Of a stretch of DNA of 64,000 bases, positions 43,800-53,584 are shown one piece after another (position 1 is the stretch's first letter; each line of letters begins with the position of its first letter). The notes under the pieces were generated by a model. That model ran no database searches. It worked only from the letters and a program-made list of their open reading frames with translations, and was not told the DNA's origin. Both the position numbers and the translations under genes were made by a program. The DNA lies in contig CAZDIO010000130.1 in the NCBI GenBank assembly GCA_964505555.1, forward strand, positions 9,648-73,647. The letters run 5' to 3'. Origin of the DNA: CAZDIO01 sp964505555. Lineage in GTDB: Bacteria; Bdellovibrionota_C; UBA2361; SZUA-149; CAZDIO01.

Positions 43800-45359
43800 T
43801 CATTCTTTGTCCCATGAGCTAAAACGATATACTTTAATATCCCCATAGCAACGAGACATAAAAGTATCTTCAAGTTTCGCATTTGCTTCTAAAAAACTGG
43901 TAAGTTCTTTCGGTGAAATTCGTAAATGATCAGTGAAGGGATCTCCTGTGGGCTTATCAGCGAGGAAGACGGACATTTGCGAGTCTGAAATGAAATACTC
44001 AGGTTGAAAATAGAAAAACCCCTTGGCGAGAGATTTTTCACCAGAATATCGCTGATACACACGAAGCGCTTTCCAGGTAAGATATCGTTCATTTTGAAAA
44101 TGAAACCAATGTGTTTCTTCACCCATGATTAAAGCATTTTTAGGAATCCTTGCACGAAGAAAATTTCCTGCTTCTTCAAAATCCTTGATACAGGGAACCC
44201 CTCGAACCATGGTTGCGTTTGCTCGAATATTTTCTCCTCCATAAACTCCGATAACAATTCCGATCATTGCTAACGACCAGATAGACATTGTTTTGATTCG
44301 TAATTGAAATAATTCATGGAGAAATCCTGCAAGAAGAAGATCGTTAGCAGAGGTATAAGCAATTGCCTTAAAGTATGTTTTTGAATCTACGATCAATGTG
44401 CCACTAAGAAACATAAAAAATGAAAAGAGAGCTAAGCTTCTTTTCTGCCGAGTTCCAAAAATAAGAAAATAAACAAAAGCAATAATTGCGATGTAATGAG
44501 ACCATGGATAAAGAGATTTTGTTAACCAGTAACTCTCTACAAATGCATGTGAAATAATGTCAAAATTAAAGGTAAAAAGTGGAGGAGTTCTTTCAGAAAA
44601 AAGAATTGCGGTTGTTTTTTTAAATGCTTCGATATCAGGAACTACATGAAGAATAAAATAAAGAATCAATCCCGATGCGCCACCAAAGATGAAGGCCCAA
44701 AATTGTTTCTTAATCAGAGTTCTGAATTGATATTCCTGAAGAAAAAGAAGCCCTATTACAAGGGCATAGAGACAACTTCGTGCATGAAATTCAAAAGCTA
44801 ATCCAATGATAAGTCCAGAAAGAAAACTTTGAAGAGCTCTCTTCTTGAAATTTTCTAAATGCAGCACTACCCCACATAACGCAAGCGCTATTCCAATAAT
44901 ATCAGCACGTGCTAAGTGCGCTGCGTGAAAAAAGGCGGGGGATAACCCAACGAGGATGAGAGTAATCAGTCCGAGTAATTCGCCACCATAATGTTTCCCA
45001 ATTCGGTAATAAGCCACCAAAACAACAAAGCCAAAAAGAAGAGAGATGCTTCGCAATAAAAAAAGGTCGAGATGAGAACCAAAAAGAAATGGTAGGGAAT
45101 AAAGAACAATTGGTAAAAAAGAATATGCATGCCAGAAGCCCTCGATGGTGCTTATTGGTAATCCATCAATGGGTCCAACAGCTCTGCCGGTAAATATATA
45201 CCCGTGCACACGGCTTGCTGTAAGTACATCATCAACAAAAGGAGAAGGAAAGCGCTCAAGGGTAAAAATATGCCAAAACGCCAGGCACACAAATACCGTT
45301 GTTACACTAAGATGTAATTTGTTGAGATTTAAGAAACGTAAGTATGTCTTCACTGGCAA
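43800..45359 (-). CDS. GT39-like membrane glycosyltransferase
   Basis: A 519-residue protein with about 10 membrane helices. An early loop (FPSPFVDDVLTASRVHGYIF) carries an Asp-Asp pair at the position of the PMT/ArnT catalytic residues. A soluble C-terminal domain of about 120 residues follows the helices. It probably transfers a lipid-linked sugar. With ATG at 45359 its first 53 nt overlap the preceding cytidylyltransferase gene; no closer ATG is available, so either the overlap is real or a non-ATG start is used. Confidence 0.7.
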   Translation of the reverse strand: MPVKTYLRFLNLNKLHLSVTTVFVCLAFWHIFTLERFPSPFVDDVLTASRVHGYIFTGRAVGPIDGLPISTIEGFWHAYSFLPIVLYSLPFLFGSHLDLFLLRSISLLFGFVVLVAYYRIGKHYGGELLGLITLILVGLSPAFFHAAHLARADIIGIALALCGVVLHLENFKKRALQSFLSGLIIGLAFEFHARSCLYALVIGLLFLQEYQFRTLIKKQFWAFIFGGASGLILYFILHVVPDIEAFKKTTAILFSERTPPLFTFNFDIISHAFVESYWLTKSLYPWSHYIAIIAFVYFLIFGTRQKRSLALFSFFMFLSGTLIVDSKTYFKAIAYTSANDLLLAGFLHELFQLRIKTMSIWSLAMIGIVIGVYGGENIRANATMVRGVPCIKDFEEAGNFLRARIPKNALIMGEETHWFHFQNERYLTWKALRVYQRYSGEKSLAKGFFYFQPEYFISDSQMSVFLADKPTGDPFTDHLRISPKELTSFLEANAKLEDTFMSRCYGDIKVYRFSSWDKE

Positions 45360-46005
45360 ATAGTGTGGTATCTGTATAAAGTGCGTTATAAATTTTCTCT
45401 ATAAATTCAAAATCCTCTTGAGTATCTAAGGTCCAACGTTCATTGGAAAGATCTATCTTATGGTAATAAGGGATTAAACGAAATTTTTCAGGGTGATTCA
45501 TGATATAGGGAGTGACATGCTCTCGATCCTGGGGATCTTGAGTCAGTTTTGTTGCATCCTCAAGAGTGAGCGTGGTGAAGATTTCAGTATCAAGTCCTTT
45601 CGGATAGGTTCGAGGAGGAAGAATGTTACTAAGATAATCCATGTTTATCGGATTAAAAATACGTAACATCTCGTCGACTAAAAACGGATCAATAAGTGGA
45701 CAATCTGAGGTGATGCGAATGATTGTCGTTGCTGAAAAAGCGTGGGCCGCATCAAGATATCTTCCCATTACGTCAAATTCATCTCCTACAAAAAAAGAAA
45801 AATGATTTTCTTCGCAGAAGCGTTTAATTATTTTATCGTTTTCTGAAGAGGTCGTTGCCACTACAATTTCGTCAATAAGTCGACACTGCTTTAAACGGGT
45901 GATAACGTGCCAGAGCACGGTCTTTCCAGATAAAGTCTTCATAACTTTTCCAGGTAAGCGCGTTGAACCCATTCGTGCTTGAATAATGCAAACAGTACGC
46001 TTCAT
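45307..46005 (-). CDS. SpsF-like cytidylyltransferase for nonulosonic acid
   Basis: A 232-residue nucleotidyltransferase of the COG1861/SpsF type. The N-terminal IIQARMGSTRLPGKVM is the nucleotide-binding signature; ITSDCPLIDP holds the acidic metal-binding site. In this setting it most likely activates pseudaminic acid to its CMP form, taking the place of PseF. Its start overlaps the pseC stop by 4 nt, so it is coupled to pseC and pseB. SpsF proteins also occur in spore-coat and legionaminate loci, so the exact sugar is inferred. Confidence 0.85.
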   Translation of the reverse strand: MKRTVCIIQARMGSTRLPGKVMKTLSGKTVLWHVITRLKQCRLIDEIVVATTSSENDKIIKRFCEENHFSFFVGDEFDVMGRYLDAAHAFSATTIIRITSDCPLIDPFLVDEMLRIFNPINMDYLSNILPPRTYPKGLDTEIFTTLTLEDATKLTQDPQDREHVTPYIMNHPEKFRLIPYYHKIDLSNERWTLDTQEDFEFIEKIYNALYTDTTLFASEDILTFLKSQQITS

Positions 46006-47165
46006 AGAGCAAGAGATCGAGTCAGCGCTTCAATGACTTTGTCCTGCAAATCTTCAGTCATTGAAGGATAGATTGGTATAGAGATCGCTCTTTTTGAAAA
46101 TGATTCTGCCTGAGGAGTATAGCCTTCAACAAAACCTAAATGTCTATAATATGGTTGAAGGTGAATGGGAATATAATGGACATTTACTCCAATTCCCTGT
46201 TTTTGCATATTCTGAAAAACGCTATCTCGCGTTACGCTAACTTCATGAGGAAGTTGTATGACATATAAATGCCAAGCACTTTCCAGAGCAGGAGGAGGAA
46301 TCTTCCAGACAGTTGAGGAGAGTAACGTCTGATACCTTTGAGCAAGATGTCGCCTTTTTTGAATGAAGGTATTTAATCGTTTCAGCTGACTTATACCCAA
46401 AGCTGCTTGAATATCGGTAAGTCGATAATTAAAGCCAAGACAATGCTGCTCATAGTACCAGGATTGCGTACAAGGATTTACAAATTGAGTTATGTCTCTT
46501 GTGATTCCGTGACTACGATAGAGTTGAATTTGGGTGGCGAGGTGAGCATCATTGGTTGTAACAGCTCCACCTTCTCCAGTGGTAATGGATTTTACGGGAT
46601 GAAAACTAAAAACAGTTGCATCACTATAATGGCAGCATCCCACAGGTTTTGTGTCTTTATAGTTTGCTCCAAGTGAATGCGCCGCATCCTCAACAATAAA
46701 AAAGCCATAGGTGGCTGATAATTCTTTTATCGTTTCAAGCTCTATACTCCGCCCACTAAAATGCACAGGAACAACCACTTTTGGTAATTGTCCGTTTTTT
46801 TCCGCTCTGGTCAGCTTCTCTTTTAAAGCGTCAATACTCATATTGCCCGTTTCAGCATCGACATCGACAAAATCCACCGACGCACCTAAATGAAGTGCTG
46901 AGTTGGACGTAGCAACAAAGCTTATTGGTGACGTCCACACCCAATCCCCTTGAGTTACGCCAAGGGCAGCAAAACAACAATGAAGTGCCGCTGAACCACT
47001 GGAGAGGACAACAGTATTTGACACCTGACAATAAGAGGAAATTGCGTTTTCAAATTGCTGAATTTTTGGTCCTTGAGTGACATAATCAGATCGCAACACT
47101 TCAACCACAGCGGCGATATCCTCTTCGTTGATCTCTTGTCGACTGTATGGAATTTTTAATACCAT
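46002..47165 (-). CDS. pseC: UDP-sugar 4-aminotransferase, PseC
   Basis: PseC transfers an amino group from glutamate to C4 of the PseB product, giving UDP-4-amino-4,6-dideoxy-N-acetyl-beta-L-altrosamine. The 387-residue protein belongs to the DegT/DnrJ/EryC1 PLP enzymes. The PLP lysine is K192 in FSFHPVKSITTGEGGA, with VEDAAHSLGA upstream. Adjacent pseB and downstream pseG/pseI in the divergent arm fix the pathway. Its start overlaps the pseB stop by 1 nt. Confidence 0.92.
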   Translation of the reverse strand: MVLKIPYSRQEINEEDIAAVVEVLRSDYVTQGPKIQQFENAISSYCQVSNTVVLSSGSAALHCCFAALGVTQGDWVWTSPISFVATSNSALHLGASVDFVDVDAETGNMSIDALKEKLTRAEKNGQLPKVVVPVHFSGRSIELETIKELSATYGFFIVEDAAHSLGANYKDTKPVGCCHYSDATVFSFHPVKSITTGEGGAVTTNDAHLATQIQLYRSHGITRDITQFVNPCTQSWYYEQHCLGFNYRLTDIQAALGISQLKRLNTFIQKRRHLAQRYQTLLSSTVWKIPPPALESAWHLYVIQLPHEVSVTRDSVFQNMQKQGIGVNVHYIPIHLQPYYRHLGFVEGYTPQAESFSKRAISIPIYPSMTEDLQDKVIEALTRSLAL

Positions 47166-48157
47166 TATGCTGTAGCAAGAAGCTCTTCGATTTGTTTGAC
47201 GGAGAGAAAGTTCGGGTTGCTATCGGATCGGTATTCAAAACCAGAACTTACAAGAGAGCCTTTTTCGTTGGCAGCGTTAATATCGTATCTGGGTACTTGC
47301 GCGTAGAGATATTGAGGCTGAATGAGATAAAAGTTTTGAAACTCAAGGGTACGGTTACATTCATCTACGGGACAAAGAACTTCGTGAATTTTTTCTCCAG
47401 GCCGTACCCCAACCGCTTTTACAGAAAGAGTCGGGGCTAACGCTTTTGCTAGGTCTACGATCCGAGCTGATGGAAGTTTTGGTACAAGAATTTCCCCTCC
47501 GCGCATTCTCTCAAACGCTTTTAATACAAAATCAACCCCCTGATCCAGTGTAATAAAAAATCGGGTCATACTCAGATCTGTTATTGGCAGAGTATCAACC
47601 CCGTCTTCGATAAGTTTTTTAAACATAGGTACGACCGACCCTCGAGACCCGAGCACGTTTCCATATCGCACTACAGTAAAATCGGTACGATGTTTTCCAC
47701 GAATACTATTTCCAGAAATAAAAAGTTTGTCCGCAACAAGTTTGGTAGCCCCGTAGAGATTCACCGGGAGGGCTGCCTTATCAGTGGAGAGGGCAATGAG
47801 CTTTTTTACGCCCATCTCTAAGGCTGTATTAACGATATTTTCTGAACCGAGAATATTTGTTTTGATGGCCTCTCCTGGATTGTATTCTAAGGCCGGGACT
47901 TGTTTTAACGCAGCAGCATGGATGACGTAGTCGACACCATCAAAGGCTCGTCGCAACCGCGCTTCATCTCGAATATCTCCAAGAAAATATCTCATTGCCG
48001 GATGGTTGATCCGTTGATTCATCTCAGATTGTTTAAGCTCATCACGAGAGAAAACAATTACCCGTCGAGGGGAGTAACGTTGGAGTATGGTCGCCACACA
48101 TCGCTGACCAAAAGAACCTGTTCCCCCCGTAATCAAAACACTTGCATCATTAAACAT
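47165..48157 (-). CDS. pseB: UDP-GlcNAc 4,6-dehydratase (5-inverting), PseB
   Basis: PseB is the first enzyme of pseudaminic acid synthesis and converts UDP-GlcNAc to a 4-keto-6-deoxy-L-arabino sugar. The 330-residue short-chain dehydrogenase has the NAD(P) motif TGGTGSFG near residue 10. The catalytic triad region is STDKAALPVNLYGATK, with Asp126, Lys127, Tyr135 and Lys139. DKA in place of the usual Thr-type motif is typical of PseB and FlaA1. It is translationally linked to pseC. Confidence 0.93.
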   Translation of the reverse strand: MFNDASVLITGGTGSFGQRCVATILQRYSPRRVIVFSRDELKQSEMNQRINHPAMRYFLGDIRDEARLRRAFDGVDYVIHAAALKQVPALEYNPGEAIKTNILGSENIVNTALEMGVKKLIALSTDKAALPVNLYGATKLVADKLFISGNSIRGKHRTDFTVVRYGNVLGSRGSVVPMFKKLIEDGVDTLPITDLSMTRFFITLDQGVDFVLKAFERMRGGEILVPKLPSARIVDLAKALAPTLSVKAVGVRPGEKIHEVLCPVDECNRTLEFQNFYLIQPQYLYAQVPRYDINAANEKGSLVSSGFEYRSDSNPNFLSVKQIEELLATA

Positions 48158-48224
48158 TTGGTATCTCCATCTCTTTTTCTAAAGGTATGTCAAAGCGAAA
48201 CGATCGAAAAGACTTTTTCGCTCC

Positions 48225-49538
48225 CTAACTCCTCATTATATTGGATAATAAAAGTCCTTGCTGATTTGATTCATTAAGTTTGTCTACGCTTAATGAGCGG
48301 AGAACTATAAATCCGCTAACAAAAGCCGCTACCGTATAGGCCAAACAGGTAGCCCAGGCGGTCCCTATTCCTCCATATTCCTCGGTAAAAATCCAGCCAA
48401 AAATAGCGTTTAAGAGAATTGCGAGCAGCGCACATGCAGACATCATCGCTACCATCTTTTTGCAGTGAAGATATGTTTGATGATAGGTAAACACGCCTTG
48501 AATAACTCCGGCGATGATCAGCCAAAAAATATAGTGGTTCGTTTGCATAAATTTTGGTCCAATCAAAAGTGGGCTGAGAAAATGAGCAAGAAAGAAAACG
48601 ATAACTCCAGTGATTGGCAATATGAAATAAAAGAGACTCATTAGTTTTATCGTATCTTTTACCTTTTGTTGATCAAATTGGAGAGCTCGAAACAACATCG
48701 GCTGCAAAGCAAATATATAACCATTAACAAACACCCAAATTGCCATATTAAATAAGCCACCTATCCCGAAGTAGCTTGTCTCCTCAACGTTAACGATATG
48801 CGCAATAAGCAATCGATCCGTTAAAGGAATTATGACAGCACTTAATCCTGCAGGAAGATATCGAATCCCAAAGAAAAGAAGTTGTTTACAGTAGGAAAGA
48901 TTAAAACGAGAAAATAATCCTATCTCAAGATCTCGGAGAAAAAAGCGATTAACAAAAAGCACCGTGATAACCAAGCTCAGAAGCTTTCCTACGACAGCCC
49001 CTCGCCAATCATATCCTGCAACCACAAACGCGATTGTTAAGAGAAGAGCAAAAGAGCTGTGACAGATCTGAGCCCAAGCAAATTGCTTTCGCTGCTCTCG
49101 AAACTGAAGGAGTGCAAGTAATGTGTAGTAAAGACCATGGAGGTATGCAGTTACTAAAATCGTCCAGATCCATTCCCCAGGAAACTTTAAAAACGAAGAG
49201 ATAAGAGTGGTAGAAAAACTAAAAAGAGCGATCGAAAAAATCAAAATAGCGGTAGCTATTAAAGAGGCCGTAGTGACGAACTGAGAAAGGTTACGGTGGT
49301 CCATCTCAAAGAAGCGCATTCTGACAGCATCTTGAAGCGTAAGGCCGAGAAGTGGCCTCATAAAGGATGTGAGCGCTACAAATAATACCCAATAACCGTA
49401 TTCAATCGGAGTGAGAAAGCGAGTGAGAAAAGGAAGGAGCAGGAAAGGTGCTACAGATTCTATTCCCACTAGCATGCTGTAAAATATGCCTTGCTTAATC
49501 AGTGCTCGGGGGGCAGTTTTGTTAAGATGTTTGCTCAT
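48225..49538 (-). CDS. polysaccharide flippase, Wzx-like
   Basis: A 437-residue membrane protein with about 12 helices. IKQGIFYSMLVGIESVAPFL and FLTPIEYGYWVLFVALTSFM match the polysaccharide-biosynthesis (Wzx/MOP) pattern. It probably flips the lipid-linked nonulosonate-containing glycan. It is the first gene of the minus-strand arm and is divergent from the GT-B gene, with a shared 150-nt intergenic region. It is distinct in sequence from the flippase at 8254. Confidence 0.8.
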   Translation of the reverse strand: MSKHLNKTAPRALIKQGIFYSMLVGIESVAPFLLLPFLTRFLTPIEYGYWVLFVALTSFMRPLLGLTLQDAVRMRFFEMDHRNLSQFVTTASLIATAILIFSIALFSFSTTLISSFLKFPGEWIWTILVTAYLHGLYYTLLALLQFREQRKQFAWAQICHSSFALLLTIAFVVAGYDWRGAVVGKLLSLVITVLFVNRFFLRDLEIGLFSRFNLSYCKQLLFFGIRYLPAGLSAVIIPLTDRLLIAHIVNVEETSYFGIGGLFNMAIWVFVNGYIFALQPMLFRALQFDQQKVKDTIKLMSLFYFILPITGVIVFFLAHFLSPLLIGPKFMQTNHYIFWLIIAGVIQGVFTYHQTYLHCKKMVAMMSACALLAILLNAIFGWIFTEEYGGIGTAWATCLAYTVAAFVSGFIVLRSLSVDKLNESNQQGLLLSNIMRS

Positions 49539-49700
49539 AAAGTGACAGAGGAACCCGATACTGTTTTTGGCTGATTTTATGATTCGAGTGCCTCAGCTAT
49601 AGAACCAAAAGTTGAAGTATAAACAGTCGAAATGGTCAATAATAATTTATGAGTAAGAATTAAACGCTAAACTCATCGTTTTTAAGTGTTTTTCGGCCCA

Positions 49701-51002
49701 ATGAATGTTTGTTTATTAAAGGCAATTCGAAATGTCGCTCGTATGGATGCAGAACCGCTTCGTATCGCCATTTTTGAAGATGTAAAGAGTCGAAACTTTT
49801 TAATTCGGAGCATTTCTCGAACCTACGAACTGGTAAAAGGTTCTTTTATTGGCACGTTAGCCGTTGCTCTTTATGGGTGTAAGTCTTTTATCGTTCCTGT
49901 TTTTAAGAAAAAAAGGAATGCTTCCATTCTTTCTACGGCAACCTATCCTAATGAAGAGAAGCAGATCGCCTTTATCAAAGAATGCATTGGAGCAGAGGTA
50001 GTATCATCGGTTTCCTATCAGATAAGCCCGCAAAGTTTTTTTGCTGTTTTTCTTGCACTGAAAGACTTCAAAAGCACTTGCAAATATTTTCGAATAATTC
50101 ACCAACTAAAGAAGCGCTATGAGTTTATGCCTTTGTGTCGAATTGCAAGTACTATTGGCTTCTACCTTCGGTATCAACTCGAACTTTCTTCCGCTGATGC
50201 GCCAAAAGCAGTGTTAATAGCAAGTAATTATAGTCCGGATTCCTCTGGGTTACAGTGGGCAGCTCGTGCCCATTCAATTAAATCAATCTTTATTCCGCAC
50301 GCGGCAATTCCGCTACGAAAATGGATGCCCCCGCTGGAAGTGGATCTTGCTATTCTTGATGGACCTGCAGCTCTCGATACGTACCGTGTTCATGGAAAGG
50401 TGCGGGGGGGGGTAGTGTTTCGTGGCTTGCCAGGAAGCTCTTTTCCTATGAGTGTTTCGAACTTGCAATCCAAAGAAATAAAAGTCGGAATCTTTCTTAC
50501 GGCATTAACAGACAAAGAGGTATTAGAAAGACTGCTATTGAGTATCAGAGACCTTCTTTTGCCGAGCCAGATTGTTTTACGGCCGCATCCAGTTCAAATC
50601 GTGAATCATGATTTTTCTGATGGATTTGCTTCAGGCATTGAAGTGGTTTTGAGTAAAAACAACTCTTTACTAAATGATATTTCTCGTTGTGATCTTATTT
50701 TTATTGGCGATAGTAGTGTGCATCTTGAAGTGCTAAAAGCGGGAAAACCGACTGTTTATGTTCCTCTTCTTGATCGTATCTACGATGATTACTATGGCTT
50801 TTGGGAAAAACGAATTACTTATCGCCTGGAAGATTTTGGAACAATCTCTCTTAACGAGATAATTGATTTTTACTCTGGTGACTGGAACAACCGATTTCGC
50901 TACTATGACCCAACGTACCTCAAGGAGAGTGTTCTCTCAAATGTGGAAATTCGACAAAGCATCTCGAACTTGATTGACGGGGTCGAAACCAACAGCAGGT
51001 AG
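49701..51002 (+). CDS. putative GT-B glycosyltransferase, possibly nonulosonate transferase
   Basis: A protein of about 433 residues with a two-domain, GT-B-like pattern. Near the middle is FIPHAAIPL, then IVLRPHPVQI, and near residue 340 DLIFIGDSSVHLEVLKAGKP, resembling the donor-binding half of polysialyltransferase- or capsule-type enzymes. No close family is certain. As the first gene of the plus-strand arm with pseG and pseI downstream, it may attach the nonulosonic acid. A run of nine G at 50404-50412 interrupts the middle of the reading frame and would shift the frame if its length changed. The start is uncertain: GTG 49686, ATG 49701 or ATG 49743. Confidence 0.6.
   Translation: MNVCLLKAIRNVARMDAEPLRIAIFEDVKSRNFLIRSISRTYELVKGSFIGTLAVALYGCKSFIVPVFKKKRNASILSTATYPNEEKQIAFIKECIGAEVVSSVSYQISPQSFFAVFLALKDFKSTCKYFRIIHQLKKRYEFMPLCRIASTIGFYLRYQLELSSADAPKAVLIASNYSPDSSGLQWAARAHSIKSIFIPHAAIPLRKWMPPLEVDLAILDGPAALDTYRVHGKVRGGVVFRGLPGSSFPMSVSNLQSKEIKVGIFLTALTDKEVLERLLLSIRDLLLPSQIVLRPHPVQIVNHDFSDGFASGIEVVLSKNNSLLNDISRCDLIFIGDSSVHLEVLKAGKPTVYVPLLDRIYDDYYGFWEKRITYRLEDFGTISLNEIIDFYSGDWNNRFRYYDPTYLKESVLSNVEIRQSISNLIDGVETNSR
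50404..50412 (+). repeat. homopolymer G9 tract inside glycosyltransferase gene
   Basis: Nine consecutive G in codons for Arg-Gly-Gly-Val, about residue 235 of the putative transferase. In this window it is one of the two longest G runs. Poly-G tracts in surface-glycan genes are known slipped-strand switches in Campylobacter and Helicobacter. Here only the tract is seen; variation is inferred. Confidence 0.7.
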
Positions 51003-51023
51003 TGGAAGGATCAAGAGTTTTTC

Positions 51024-52772
51024 ATGAGTAGCAAAAACATAAATCATAATAGCAATGATCAGATCCATGTTGTGATCAGAACAGATTCTTCGTTTTTGAT
51101 AGGAGCGGGTCATGTGATGCGCTGCCTTGCGCTCGCAGAAGAATTAAAAAAACGTCATGCAGATGTTCTGTTTATTTGTCGAGCACTTCCAGGAAACTAC
51201 AACGACCTCATTGTAAGAAGAGGGTTTAATCTTGTTGAGATCCCTCTAGCTTCAACACAGACAGAAAGAGATTTTCAACTAATAAATCCTGAACAAGATG
51301 CCGAGGAAACTCTAGCTATCCTCAATCAAGGAAAAAGAAAATGCCATTGGCTCATCGTTGATCATTACTCTCTTGGAAAAGAATGGGAAATGGCTCTTCG
51401 TCCTCTTGTTGAACGCATTTTTGTTATTGATGATTTTTTGCATCGTGAGCACAGTTGTGATCTGTTTTTAAATCAGAACATAACAGAGAGTCTTGTTCCC
51501 ACGTCAGAAATTAAATGGAAGGGATCTGCTACTGTGCTTCTCGGACCGCATTACGCGCTTCTTGATGAACAGTTTAAACGAAAGGAGCTAAGAAGCCGTA
51601 AACGAGATGGAACTATACATCGGGTTCTCCTCTTTTTTGGTGGAAGCGATCTGCATGGTTTGACGGAACGAGTTCTTGCTTGGATTATAGATGCTGGCTA
51701 TAGGTTTGTGATTGATGTTGTTGTGGGATCTTCTAATCAACGAAAAGAAGTGATTGAGCAAACATGCAAAACTTCTAAGGATATCTCTTTTTATCTCCAA
51801 GTTGATAATATGGCCGAACGTTTTGCATGTTGCGATCTTGCAATTGGTGCTTCAGGTTCTTCCAGCTGGGAAAGGTGTTCTCTCGGAGTGCCCAGCATAG
51901 TAATTGGTCTGGCAGAGAATCAAAAATTAGTCAGCGAACAACTTTCGAATGCTGGTGCAGCAATTTATCTTGGATTTCATGAACAAGTAAAAAAACAAGA
52001 TCTGATTACGGCTGTAAATAATCTCTCTTCCAATGCTGAGTTGACTCAGAACTTATCAAAATCTTCACAAGCGCTTGTTGATAGTTATGGCACGCAACGT
52101 ATTTCAACTCTTTTGTTGCCCAGTTTTAGAATAAATATTTTGTCAGATAAAGAGAGTTGGATAAATGATCATTTATTAGATTTCATTACTACCTTGAAGG
52201 AACGAGGACATGAGGTATCGTGGTATCATGATCACCGAACACTAAATAGCGGCGATTTTTTGTTCATACTAAGTTACAGTCAGATTATCCAAACTGAGAT
52301 ACTGCGAAAACATTTACATAACTTAGTGGTTCATGAGAGTGCGCTTCCTCAAGGTCGAGGTATGTCTCCACTTACGTGGCAAATTTTAGAAGGAAAAAAC
52401 ACCATTCCGATCACTCTTTTTGAAGCAGATTCGAAGTTAGATAGTGGTTCCATTTATCTTAAAGCTGAGATGCAATTTCAAGGAGGAGAGTTGGTGGAGG
52501 AGCTTAGAAATATCCAAGCACATTTCACAAAAGAACTTTGTTTAAAGTTTCTAGATAGCTACCCGGATGTTGTTTCCTTGGGTGAGGAGCAAAGAGGAAC
52601 TGAAAGTAGATATCGTTCGCGTGTGCCGGAGGATAGTCGCCTCGATCCCGATCGTTCAATTCGGGAGCAATTTAATCTCCTGAGGGTTGCCGACAATCAA
52701 CGTTATCCAGCGTTTTTTGAATTAAATGGTCGGCGCTATCGGGTTGAAATATTTTCGGAAATTAAACCTTAA
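51024..52772 (+). CDS. pseG: PseG hydrolase fused to a formyltransferase domain
   Basis: Residues about 14-365 are PseG, which removes UDP from the 2,4-diamino-trideoxy-altropyranose intermediate: GAGHVMRCLALAEEL (His30), GGSDLHGLTERVL and GASGSSSWERCSLGVP are visible. Residues about 368-582 form a methionyl-tRNA-formyltransferase-like domain: VVHESALPQGRGMSPL (His437), KLDSGSIYL (Asp473) and a C-terminal subdomain ending in RYPAFFELNGRRYRVE. The Asn usually found two residues before the His is Val435 here. The fusion suggests formylation of the 4-amino group before UDP release, replacing the missing PseH acetyltransferase. A GGAAGGA ribosome binding site precedes the ATG. Confidence 0.85.
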   Translation: MSSKNINHNSNDQIHVVIRTDSSFLIGAGHVMRCLALAEELKKRHADVLFICRALPGNYNDLIVRRGFNLVEIPLASTQTERDFQLINPEQDAEETLAILNQGKRKCHWLIVDHYSLGKEWEMALRPLVERIFVIDDFLHREHSCDLFLNQNITESLVPTSEIKWKGSATVLLGPHYALLDEQFKRKELRSRKRDGTIHRVLLFFGGSDLHGLTERVLAWIIDAGYRFVIDVVVGSSNQRKEVIEQTCKTSKDISFYLQVDNMAERFACCDLAIGASGSSSWERCSLGVPSIVIGLAENQKLVSEQLSNAGAAIYLGFHEQVKKQDLITAVNNLSSNAELTQNLSKSSQALVDSYGTQRISTLLLPSFRINILSDKESWINDHLLDFITTLKERGHEVSWYHDHRTLNSGDFLFILSYSQIIQTEILRKHLHNLVVHESALPQGRGMSPLTWQILEGKNTIPITLFEADSKLDSGSIYLKAEMQFQGGELVEELRNIQAHFTKELCLKFLDSYPDVVSLGEEQRGTESRYRSRVPEDSRLDPDRSIREQFNLLRVADNQRYPAFFELNGRRYRVEIFSEIKP

Positions 52773-52802
52773 AACGTTTCAGTATTGAGGAGAAGATAAA
52801 AA

Positions 52803-53507
52803 ATGAAATCAAAACCCTTACCTCCACGTCGTATTTTAACTTTTTTTGCACATCCTGATGATGAGGTGCTTGCGGCCGGAGCTACTCTGTCAAAGTATTC
52901 TCGCCTGGGAACTGAAGTCCATGTTGCGATTCCTGCCACTGGAATTCAAAGCCGAAGGAGAACATTAGACGAAGTAACGATGAACGATAACTTGAATAAA
53001 CTTCGCATTCATTGCAAAGAAGCATTAAGTGTTGTTGGGGTCTCATCAGAAAATATTACATTTGGTCATTTTCAAGATAACGAGATGGATGCTCATACCT
53101 TATTGGAAGTTGTGCATTGGCTGGAAAATCTTATTGAAAAAATTAAACCCGAGATTATTTTTACACATCATCGATACTGCGCAAATATTGATCATCAATA
53201 TTGTCATGAAGCAGCTATTATAGCGACACGTCCGATGGTGACATCGCATATTCCTATCATTTGTGGAGAAATTCCGGGGAGTATCTCTTACTTAAAGCCT
53301 GCTCAATGGGAGCCTAATTTATACATCGAAGTATCTGAGGAGGACGTTGAGAAAAAAACGAAAGCAATGGATCTTTATCTGACGGAAGCTAGGGTGGATC
53401 CTCATCCAAGATCAAAGGAAGTCTTAAAATCTCTTGCTAAGGTTAGGGGATCTGAAGGTGGATATTTCTTTGCAGAAGCATTTATGATTCAACGTTTGTT
53501 TGCATAG
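52803..53507 (+). CDS. PIG-L/LmbE-family deacetylase
   Basis: A 234-residue zinc-dependent N-deacetylase. The signature HPDDEVLAAGATL at about residues 17-29 carries the His-Asp-Asp metal and catalytic residues, and THHRYCANIDHQYCHEAA near 120 gives the third ligand region (HxxH-type). Relatives remove acetyl groups from GlcNAc-type sugars or from amino sugars. Placed between pseG and pseI, it probably deacetylates an intermediate or finished nonulosonic acid. The substrate is unknown. Confidence 0.82.
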   Translation: MKSKPLPPRRILTFFAHPDDEVLAAGATLSKYSRLGTEVHVAIPATGIQSRRRTLDEVTMNDNLNKLRIHCKEALSVVGVSSENITFGHFQDNEMDAHTLLEVVHWLENLIEKIKPEIIFTHHRYCANIDHQYCHEAAIIATRPMVTSHIPIICGEIPGSISYLKPAQWEPNLYIEVSEEDVEKKTKAMDLYLTEARVDPHPRSKEVLKSLAKVRGSEGGYFFAEAFMIQRLFA

Positions 53508-53584
53508 TGGCATTGATTACTGTTCGTTATGGTATCTGTATCAGATGGTAACGAACATACTGTATTTCCGGAAAGGAGAAGAGC

